Assembly: GCA_016874295.1 (NCBI GenBank)
Contig: VGUH01000018.1
Coordinates: 1 to 62,974, forward strand
Source of the DNA: Gammaproteobacteria bacterium
Lineage (GTDB): Bacteria; Pseudomonadota; Gammaproteobacteria; Steroidobacterales; Steroidobacteraceae
Length of the DNA: 62,974 bases
Direction of reading: 5' to 3'
The notes beneath the pieces are model-generated. The model was not told where the DNA came from and searched no databases. It saw only the letters and a program-made list of their open reading frames with translations. The first letter of the stretch is position 1; each line of letters opens with the position of its first letter. The translations under genes were made by a program, and so were the position numbers. Below, piece by piece: positions 56,390 to 62,974 of this stretch.

Positions 56390-57288
56390 GTGCTGAAGCT
56401 CGAATCCCTTTCCGTCGACCAGTGGATCGTGATCGGGACCCTCGCGTTGCTGGCGCTCGAGATGGCACTGATCCGCGCCCACCTCGTGCGCGGGCACTAC
56501 CTGTGGCGCGACACCCTTGCCTCGGTCGCATGCGCGTCGGCAACTACGCGAGCAACCTGCTGCTGGCCGGCGCCGTCGTCGCGGTTTTCGCCTTCCTCCA
56601 TGAGCATCGGCTGTACGACATTGCCCCGGCGTCGCCCTGGGCGTGGATGGTGCTGGTCGTGCTCGACGACCTTGCCTACTACGTGTTCCATCGCGCGAGC
56701 CACGAGTGCCGCTTCTGGTGGGCGGCGCACGTGAACCACCACTCCTCGCAGGAATACAACCTCTCGACCGCCATCCGCCAGACCTGGACCGGCGTGCTGG
56801 TCGGCACCTGGGCGCCGTGGTTTCCGCTGGCGCTGCTGGGATTTCCGCCGGAGATGATCTTCACCGTGAGCGGCATCAACCTCCTGTACCAGTACTGGAT
56901 CCACACCGAGACCATCCGCCGCATGCCCGCGTGGTTCGAGTTCCTGTTCAATACGCCGTCGAATCATCGCGTGCATCACGCCACGAATCCGCGCTACCTG
57001 GACCGCAACTACGCGGGCGTGTTCATGGTGTGGGACCAGTTGTTCGGCAGCTTCGCGCGGGAACGCGACAACGACCCGCCCCGCTACGGCATCGTGAACA
57101 ACATCGATACTTTCAACCCGCTTTGCATTGCGTTCCACGAGTGGACGGCGATCGCCCGCGACGTCGGCAGGGCGCGGGGCCTGCGGGAAGCGCTGGCCTA
57201 CGTCTTCGGTCCGCCGGGCTGGCGCCCCGACGGCAACGGGCCGACGGCCCGCAATATCAGGCAGCTCGCCGCGAGGCAGCAGGCATGA
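56390..57288 (+). pseudogene. Sterol desaturase/fatty acid hydroxylase family gene with a one-base frameshift
   Basis: The frame starting GTG 56390 gives the first membrane helix (DQWIVIGTLALLALEMALIR) and RGHYLWRDTLASVA. One base is then missing, and the remaining sequence continues in another frame from MRVGNYASNLLLAGAVVAVF to the end. The di-iron His boxes are intact in that second frame: YYVFHRASHECRFWW, AHVNHHSSQEYN and NHRVHHATNPRY. Adding one base near 56,530 would restore a normal 299-residue enzyme. The family hydroxylates or desaturates lipids. An internal ATG (56530) could give a shortened product that lacks the first helix. A sequencing error is the main alternative. Confidence 0.8.
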
Positions 57289-57860
57289 CGCGGGTCGTCA
57301 GCTTCCGGCACATGGCCGATGGCACGCGGGAGGACTACCTGCTGCTCGAGGAACTGGAACGGGAATTCGCGGCGGGCCTGCCGGAGCGGGTGCTGGCGGC
57401 GCTTCGTCGGCTCGACCACTCGTTCGAAGGCTATCGGATCACACGCCTCGTGCACTCGCTGCAGACCGCGACGCGTGCCGAGGCGGCGGGCGCGGACGAA
57501 GAGCTCGTGCTCGGGGCGCTCCTGCACGACGTCGGCGACGAGCTTGCCCCGTTCAACCACGCGGAACTGGCGGCAGGGATCCTGCGGCCGTATGTCCGGC
57601 CGGAAGTCACCTGGATCGTCGAGCAGCATGGCCTGTTCCAGACTTACCACTACGCGCACCACCTCGGGGGCGACCGCCACCAGCGCGAGCGCCACAAGGG
57701 TCACCCGTGGTACGACGCCTGCGTCGCCTTCTGCGAGTGGGACCAGGCCTCGTTCGATCCCGATTATCCGACGCGCCCGCTCGCGCACTTCGAGCCGTTG
57801 GTGCGGCGCATCCTCTCGCGCGAGGCGTACGACCCCCGCTGGATCGCGCCCGGAACCTGA
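57285..57860 (+). CDS. HD-domain protein, PhnZ/inositol-oxygenase-like subgroup
   Basis: This 191-residue HD-domain protein has candidate metal ligands in LVHSLQTATRA (His), GALLHDVGDELAPFNHAELA (His-Asp and a later His), WIVEQHGLF (His) and CEWDQASFDPDYP (Asp). Six ligands of this pattern occur in mixed-valence di-iron oxygenases such as PhnZ as well as in HD phosphohydrolases. The Tyr and Glu that PhnZ places 10 and 7 residues before the first His are not present here, so PhnZ activity should not be assumed. It overlaps the desaturase gene by 4 nt and precedes a MATE exporter by 6 bases. Confidence 0.78.
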   Translation: MTRVVSFRHMADGTREDYLLLEELEREFAAGLPERVLAALRRLDHSFEGYRITRLVHSLQTATRAEAAGADEELVLGALLHDVGDELAPFNHAELAAGILRPYVRPEVTWIVEQHGLFQTYHYAHHLGGDRHQRERHKGHPWYDACVAFCEWDQASFDPDYPTRPLAHFEPLVRRILSREAYDPRWIAPGT

Positions 57861-57866
57861 CCGGCC

Positions 57867-59288
57867 ATGACGGCGCAGCACGCACCCGGTGCGGCCGCCG
57901 GGCAGGGCCCGGTGTGGGCGGAACTGCGCGCCGCACTGCGCGGCACGAACGCCGACTACACGAAGATACCGCTCAAGCGCGCGGTGTTCCTGCTCGCCGT
58001 GCCGATGGTGCTCGAACTGGTGCTCGAGTCCACGTTCGCCGTGGTCGACATCTTCTTCGTCGCCAGGCTCGGCTCGTCCGCAGTCGCGACCGTCGGGCTG
58101 ACCGAGACCCTGCTGTTCCTCTTGTACGCGATCGGCATCGGCCTCGCGATGGCGGTGACCGCCGTGGTCGCGCGCCGCGTGGGCGAGGGGAAACCGGGGG
58201 AGGCCGCGGTGACGGCCGTGCAGGCGATCTGGATCGCGGCGCTCGCCTCCCTGCCATTCGCGGTCGCCGGCATCGTGTTCGCCGAGGAGCTGCTGCGCCT
58301 GATGGGTGCGGACGCCTGGACGCTCGTCCACGGTTACGCGTACATGCAGTGGGCGCTCGGTAGCAACGCGGTGATCATGCTGCTGTTCACGATCAACGCG
58401 GTGTTCCGCGGCGCGGGTGACGCGGCCGCAGCGATGCGCGTGTTGTGGTTCGCGAACGCCCTCAACATCGCGCTCGACCCGCTGCTGATCTTCGGCCTCG
58501 GCCCGGTGCCGGCCTTCGGCGTCGAGGGCGCGGCGATGGCAACGACCATTGGCCGCGGTGCCGGCGTGCTGCTGCAGTTCTGGATCCTGTTCCGCGGCGG
58601 ACCGCACCTGCGCGTGCTGCGCTCGCAGCTCGTGTGGCACGCGGGGATCCTGTGGAACATCGTGCGGACCTCGCTGGGCGGCATCGGCCAGATGATCGTG
58701 GCGATGACCTCGTGGATTTTCCTGATGCGGATCCTCGCGGACATCGGCAGCGCCGCGGTCGCGGGTGCGACCATCGCGGTGCGCATCATGATGTTCACGA
58801 TGATGCCGGCCTGGGGCATGTCGAATGCGGCGGCGACGCTGGTCGGCCAGAATCTCGGCGCTGGAGAGCCGGGCCGCGCCGAGGCCTCGGTCTGGCGCAT
58901 CGGCGCGTACAACATGGCGTACCTGCTCGGCGTTTCCGTGCTGTTCTTCGCGCTGCCGCGCGAGTTCATGGGCGTGTTCACGGCCGATTCCGCCGTGGTC
59001 GCGATCGGAGCCGAGTGGCTCCGGATTCTTTCGTACTCGCTGTTCGTCTATGGCTGGTGGATGGCCGCCGTGCAGGCGTTCAACGGCGCCGGCGACACGG
59101 TCACGCCCACCTGGATCAACGTCGTGTTCTTCGGGCTGATCCAGATCCCGCTCGCATGGCTGCTCGCGGTCGCGCTCGGCCGGCAGCACACCGGCGTGTT
59201 CTGGAGCGTGTTCATCTCGGAAACCGCGGTCGGGCTGTTCACCCTGTGGCTGTTCTCGCGCGGGAGGTGGAAGCAGGCGCGGGTGTAG
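57867..59288 (+). CDS. MATE-family efflux transporter
   Basis: This 473-residue protein has 12 membrane helices in two similar halves of six, typical of MATE (NorM/DinF) drug/cation antiporters. It begins RAVFLLAVPMVLELVLESTF then AVVDIFFVARLGSSAVATVG, with MAVTAVVARRVGEGKPGEAA before helix 3. The second half has ATLVGQNLGAGEPGRAEASV. The N-terminal 40 residues are hydrophilic and longer than average. It ends 18 bases from the convergent mtfA gene. The substrate is unknown. Confidence 0.92.
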   Translation: MTAQHAPGAAAGQGPVWAELRAALRGTNADYTKIPLKRAVFLLAVPMVLELVLESTFAVVDIFFVARLGSSAVATVGLTETLLFLLYAIGIGLAMAVTAVVARRVGEGKPGEAAVTAVQAIWIAALASLPFAVAGIVFAEELLRLMGADAWTLVHGYAYMQWALGSNAVIMLLFTINAVFRGAGDAAAAMRVLWFANALNIALDPLLIFGLGPVPAFGVEGAAMATTIGRGAGVLLQFWILFRGGPHLRVLRSQLVWHAGILWNIVRTSLGGIGQMIVAMTSWIFLMRILADIGSAAVAGATIAVRIMMFTMMPAWGMSNAAATLVGQNLGAGEPGRAEASVWRIGAYNMAYLLGVSVLFFALPREFMGVFTADSAVVAIGAEWLRILSYSLFVYGWWMAAVQAFNGAGDTVTPTWINVVFFGLIQIPLAWLLAVALGRQHTGVFWSVFISETAVGLFTLWLFSRGRWKQARV

Positions 59289-59306
59289 GCCCGATCCGGG
59301 GAGAAG

Positions 59307-59942
59307 TCACCAGGCAGCGGGGTCCAGCCGGTAGAGGTCCGCGAGCCCGAGATAGAGCGCGGGCAACTCGCGCGCGAACAGCGCCGGTTCCTCGAAGAAG
59401 GCCTCGCTTGCGACCGCGAAGAATTCACCGCGATCCTCCGCCGCATAAGGATCGAGGAAGGTCCGCGCGCCGGCGTCCGCCTGCGCGCGCAATCGCTCCA
59501 GTTCCACGTCCAGCAGCTGCACCCAGCGCCGCTGCGCGTCGCTGCCCTCGATCCAGGGAGCGCCGCCCCACTCGTGGTCCAGGTAGTGCGCGAACTCATG
59601 AACAGCGACGTTGTAGGCTTCGCCCGGCGCACCGCGGCTGTCCACGTCCTCCCAGGACAGGATCACGCGGCTGACGTCCCAGGACTCGCCTGCCAGCACG
59701 CGCGATTCCTCGGTGACGACGCCGTGCTCGTCGTGCCACTCGCCCGGCACGACGAACTGCGACGGATAGACCAGCACCGAGCGCAGCGACTCGTAGGGCG
59801 TGCGATCGCGCCCGAGCGCCAGCAGGCAGGCGAGGGCGAGGCGCACTTCGCGGTCCTTGCCGAGCAGGACCTGGTTGAGGCTCGCGAGCGCCGCGAGCAG
59901 CGGGGCGCGGGCGGATTCGTAGGCGAGAGTCTGCGCGTTCAT
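59307..59942 (-). CDS. mtfA: Zinc metallopeptidase MtfA (M90)
   Basis: This 211-residue protein has the zinc motif in [20 protein letters not shown] (HExxH) and the preceding [10 protein letters not shown], which fits M90/MtfA, the peptidase that also binds the glucose-PTS regulator Mlc in E. coli. It is shorter than E. coli MtfA (265) and lacks the N-terminal extension. The further zinc Glu is probably in [17 protein letters not shown] 59942 overlaps the valS stop (ATGA), so it is translated after valS. The Mlc link is not established here. Confidence 0.88.
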   Translation of the reverse strand: MNAQTLAYESARAPLLAALASLNQVLLGKDREVRLALACLLALGRDRTPYESLRSVLVYPSQFVVPGEWHDEHGVVTEESRVLAGESWDVSRVILSWEDVDSRGAPGEAYNVAVHEFAHYLDHEWGGAPWIEGSDAQRRWVQLLDVELERLRAQADAGARTFLDPYAAEDRGEFFAVASEAFFEEPALFARELPALYLGLADLYRLDPAAW

Positions 59943-62698
59943 CGCAGCGAGGCTACGCGCTCGTGCTGCTCGGCGAGCTGCGCCAGTTCACGCTTGAAGC
60001 CCTCAAGGCGTTCGCGTTCCTGGGTCACGACCTCGGCCGGGGCGTTGCGGACGAAACTCTCGTTGCCGAGCTTCGCGCTCGCCCGGGCGAGCTCCTGCTC
60101 GACCTTGCCGCGGCGCTTGCCGAGCCGCTCGAGTTCCGCCTCCACGTCTATCAGGCCGGTCATCGGCACGAGGATACGCAAGTCGCCGAGCAGGGCGGCC
60201 GCCGCCTGCGGCGGCGTCTCGCCGGGCGCGAGCGGCGTCGCCGAGGCGATGCCGGCGAGACGGCGGATCACGGCTTCATTGCGCGCGTAGCGCTCGAGGT
60301 CCGCGGGCGAGGCCGCCTGCAGGCGCGCCGTGAGCGGTACGGAGGGGGCGATGTCGAGCTCGCCGCGGATCCTGCGCACGCCGAGGATGAAGTCCATCAC
60401 CCAGCGCATCTCGGACTCGATCGCCGCGTCGGCGGCATCCGCGGGCACGACGGGGAAGGGCTGGCGCATGATCGATGCGCCCGCGACGCCGGCGCGCAGC
60501 GCGACCCGCTGCCAGATCTCCTCGGTGATGAATGGCATCAACGGGTGCAGCAGCCGCAGCAGCGCTTCCAGGGTTTCGAGCAGCGTGCGGCGCGCGCCGC
60601 GGCGGGCCGCGTCCGGGCTGTCGGGGGACTGCAGCACGGGTTTGCTGAACTCCAGGTACCAGTCGCAGAACTCGTACCAGGTGAATTCGTACACCGCCTG
60701 GGCCGCCAGGTCGAAGCGGAATTCGCAGAAGCCCTCGCGCACCGCGGCGATCGTCGTCGCGAGCCGCGAGCGGATCCAGCGGTCATAGGGCGAGTGCGTC
60801 TCCTCGCCCGCCGGCAGCGCCGCCTCGGTCGACAGCAGCACGAAGCGCGCGGCATTCCAGAGCTTGTTGCAGAAATTGCGATAGCCCTCGACCCGGCCGA
60901 GGTCGAAACGCAGGTCGCGCGACTGGGTCGCGAGCGAGGCGAAAGTGAAGCGCAGCGCATCCGTGCCGTAGGCCGCGATCCCCTGCGGAAACTGCCTGCG
61001 CGTGGCGCGCTCGATCGCCGGCGCGAGCTGCGGCTGCATGAGGCCCGTGGTGCGCTTCGCGACCAGCGCCTCGAGGCCGATGCCGTCGACGATGTCGAGC
61101 GGGTCGAGGACGTTGCCCTTGGACTTCGACATTTTCTGGCCCTCGTGGTCGCGGATCAGGCCGTGGATGTACACCTCGCGGAACGGCACCTGGCCCGTGA
61201 AGTGCAGGCCGAGCATGACCATGCGCGCGACCCAGAAGAAGATGATGTCGAATCCGGTCACCAGCACGCTGGTCGGGTAGAAGTCGGCGAACTCCCGCGT
61301 CCTGTCCGGCCAGCCGAGCGTGGTCATCGGCCACAGCCCCGAGGAGAACCAGGTGTCCAGCACGTCCTCGTCCTGCCGGAGCGAAAGCGTGTCGGCGAGG
61401 CCGTGCCGGCGGCGGACCTCGGATTCGTTTTCCCCGACATAGATCGTACCGTCCGGCCCGTACCAGGCTGGAATGCGGTGGCCCCACCACAGTTGCCGGC
61501 TGATGCACCAGTCCTTGATGTTCCGCATCCACTCGAAGTAGGTGCGGTCCCAGTGCTCCGGGACGAAGCTCAGGCGGCCGTCCTCGACCGCGCGGATCGC
61601 CCCCGCCGCGAGCGGTGCGATGCGCACGTACCACTGGTCGGTGAGCCAGGGCTCGATCACGGCGCCGCTGCGGTCGCCGCGCGGGATCGTGAGGCGGTGC
61701 GGTTCGGCCTTCTCGAGCAGGCCCGCGGCCTCAAGGTCGGCGACGATGCGCCGGCGCGCCTCGAAGCGGTCGAGGCCGCGATACGCGGCGGGCGCCGCGT
61801 CGTTGATCTTCGCGTCGGCGGTCAGGATGTTGGGCAGCGGCAGGCTGCGGCGCTGGCCCACCTCGTAGTCGTTGAAGTCATGCGCAGGCGTCAGCTTGAC
61901 GCAGCCCGTGCCGAACGCCGGATCCACGAACCCGTCGGCGAGCAGCGGGATCGTCCGGCCGGTGAGCGGCAACGTCAGCTGTTTGCCGTCGAGGCCGCGG
62001 TAGCGCTCGTCGTCGGGGTGGAAGGCGACGGCGACGTCCGCGAGCATCGTCTCCGGCCGCGTGGTGGCGACCGTCACGTGGCCGGACCTGTCGGCGAACG
62101 GGTAGCGGATGTGCCAGAGCGTGCCATTCTCCTCCTCGGCGGCGACCTCGAGGTCGGAGACCGCGGTCTTCAGCACCGGGTCCCAGTTGACGAGCCGCTG
62201 GCCGCGGTAGATGAGGCCCTCCTGGTACAGCCGGATGAAGGCCTGCCGCACGGCCTGCGACATGCCGGGGTCCATCGTGAAGCGGTCGCGGCTCCAGTCG
62301 ACGGAGCAGCCGAGCCGGCGCATTTGCCGCGCGATGGTACCGCCGGACTCCTCCTTCCAGCGCCACACGCGCTGGTTGAAGGCCTCGCGCCCGAGCCCGT
62401 GCCGCGACTGGCCCTCGGCGAGCAGCTGGCGCTCGACGACCATCTGCGTGGCGATCCCGGCGTGGTCCGTGCCGGGCTGCCACAGTGCGCGGTCGCCCGC
62501 CATGCGGTGGAAGCGCGTGAGCGCGTCCATGATCGTGTCCTGGAACGCGTGGCCCATGTGCAGCGTGCCGGTGACATTGGGCGGCGGGATCACGATGCAG
62601 AAGGGCGTGCCGCTGCCTGCGGGCGCGAACAGGCCCTCCGCCTCCCAGCGGCGATAGATGCGCTCCTCGATGGCCTGCGGCGAGTAGGTCCTGTCCAT
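59939..62698 (-). CDS. valS: Valyl-tRNA synthetase
   Basis: This 919-residue class I synthetase has HIGH-type [20 protein letters not shown] near residue 45, a CP1 editing domain containing [16 protein letters not shown], and KMSKS-type [20 protein letters not shown] near 530. An anticodon domain follows, and the C-terminal coiled coil runs from about residue 855 ([20 protein letters not shown]). The length is close to that of E. coli ValRS (951). ATG 62698 lies 12 bases from the MITE-like element, which therefore occupies the promoter region. The stop overlaps mtfA. Confidence 0.96.
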   Translation of the reverse strand: MDRTYSPQAIEERIYRRWEAEGLFAPAGSGTPFCIVIPPPNVTGTLHMGHAFQDTIMDALTRFHRMAGDRALWQPGTDHAGIATQMVVERQLLAEGQSRHGLGREAFNQRVWRWKEESGGTIARQMRRLGCSVDWSRDRFTMDPGMSQAVRQAFIRLYQEGLIYRGQRLVNWDPVLKTAVSDLEVAAEEENGTLWHIRYPFADRSGHVTVATTRPETMLADVAVAFHPDDERYRGLDGKQLTLPLTGRTIPLLADGFVDPAFGTGCVKLTPAHDFNDYEVGQRRSLPLPNILTADAKINDAAPAAYRGLDRFEARRRIVADLEAAGLLEKAEPHRLTIPRGDRSGAVIEPWLTDQWYVRIAPLAAGAIRAVEDGRLSFVPEHWDRTYFEWMRNIKDWCISRQLWWGHRIPAWYGPDGTIYVGENESEVRRRHGLADTLSLRQDEDVLDTWFSSGLWPMTTLGWPDRTREFADFYPTSVLVTGFDIIFFWVARMVMLGLHFTGQVPFREVYIHGLIRDHEGQKMSKSKGNVLDPLDIVDGIGLEALVAKRTTGLMQPQLAPAIERATRRQFPQGIAAYGTDALRFTFASLATQSRDLRFDLGRVEGYRNFCNKLWNAARFVLLSTEAALPAGEETHSPYDRWIRSRLATTIAAVREGFCEFRFDLAAQAVYEFTWYEFCDWYLEFSKPVLQSPDSPDAARRGARRTLLETLEALLRLLHPLMPFITEEIWQRVALRAGVAGASIMRQPFPVVPADAADAAIESEMRWVMDFILGVRRIRGELDIAPSVPLTARLQAASPADLERYARNEAVIRRLAGIASATPLAPGETPPQAAAALLGDLRILVPMTGLIDVEAELERLGKRRGKVEQELARASAKLGNESFVRNAPAEVVTQERERLEGFKRELAQLAEQHERVASLR

Positions 62699-62710
62699 GC
62701 CCGGCGGCTA

Positions 62711-62974
62711 GGGAAGCCCTGCACAGGTCGCGTGGAGCGCGTTACGCGCGCGCCACGCGGCCACAAGACGCGACCGACGAAGTGGGTTGAATACCCACGA
62801 GGAGGGAGCAACGCAGTGGCCGCGCGGCCCGCGCGTAACCCCTCGGGGCCGGGCGGATTTGCGATCATGCGGCGTCATTCGTCGCTCATGTATCACGATA
62901 CACATCGCTCCTCGTTCCTTGCCTGATCGCAAATCCGCCACGGCCGCGCCCACGCGACCTGTGCAGGGCTTCCC
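62711..62974. mobile_element. MITE-like element with 25-bp terminal inverted repeats
   Basis: The left end (62711-62735) begins GGGAAGCCCTGCACAGGTCG and ends CGTGG. Positions 62950-62974 are its exact reverse complement, ending at the last base of the window, so the arms could extend further. Inside are nested pairs: GTTACGCGC (62741-62749) with GCGCGTAAC (62831-62839), CGCGGCCAC (62756-62764) with GTGGCCGCG (62816-62824), and GTGGGT/ACCCAC (62782-62798). A second hairpin pairs GGCGGATTTGCGATCA (62852-62867) with 62924-62939. No protein is encoded. It resembles a non-autonomous transposon that folds strongly as RNA or DNA. Confidence 0.82.

Overview
The window is 63 kb of GC-rich DNA from a gammaproteobacterium. 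I infer this from the gene content and order: mrp and metG are divergent neighbours, DUF2066, a CDP-alcohol transferase gene and hda sit together, purM-purN is followed by a DUF3108 gene, rsxB is next to nth, wrbA is next to a DUF2069 gene, and RNase T, RF3 and homodimeric AceE are present. A Steroidobacter/Nevskia-like or Xanthomonad-related lineage would fit, but I cannot place it further. Core genes are tightly packed, often overlap by 1-4 nt (ATGA, TGATG, GTGA, TTGA), and several use TTG or GTG starts.

Positions 1-12,800 are accessory. The stretch opens with the edge of an IS3-family element and a tRNA-Thr(CGT) with a good promoter. It holds a DUF4160/DUF2442 pair, two membrane proteins, an Rhs stub, a sulfatase, mmsA, an LpxL-type acyltransferase, a GAF-PAS-PAS-GGDEF-EAL protein, a methyltransferase, and an XRE/AbiEii toxin-antitoxin-like pair whose promoter lies between 10-bp inverted repeats. 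Broken genes are frequent: the Rhs stub, two gene stubs joined at their lost 5' ends near 5.6 kb, a stepwise-deleted FAD monooxygenase, and a serine hydrolase stub.

Positions 12,800-26,420 are a single-strand run of nine genes. In order of transcription they are a urate-oxidase-N membrane protein, an M28 peptidase, a TonB receptor, a periplasmic amidohydrolase, a FAD oxidoreductase, an MFS transporter, a BetT/BetP-like BCCT carrier, a gamma-butyrobetaine-dioxygenase-like protein and a CaiT-like BCCT carrier. The last five are almost seamless. The dioxygenase-like protein has lost about 140 residues, including the iron-binding HxD motif, without losing its reading frame. This looks like a module for taking up and processing a quaternary ammonium compound (carnitine or gamma-butyrobetaine are candidates) that is decaying or has been repurposed.

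Positions 26,420-53,000 are mostly housekeeping: grxD, rnt, pyrC, aceEF-lpd (E3 carries its own lipoyl domain), nth, rsxB, metG, mrp, dcd, purMN, DUF2066-pgsA-like-hda, wrbA, acyP, a lytic transglycosylase, proS, pssA, a uracil-DNA glycosylase, rimI and prfC. Three anomalies stand out: a 31-bp tandem duplication that frameshifts a DUF1289 gene into grxD, a perfect 79-nt palindrome that contains the grxD stop codon, and a deletion that fused a HEAT-repeat gene to the tail of a pilT-type ATPase gene.

Positions 53,000-62,974 carry a UMF1-type transporter coupled to a non-pyrrolysine MttB homologue (a second quaternary-amine gene), a TPR lipoprotein-like protein, a frameshifted sterol desaturase, an HD-domain protein, a MATE exporter, MtfA and ValS. 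At the right edge is a 264-bp MITE-like element with 25-bp terminal inverted repeats and several nested hairpins.
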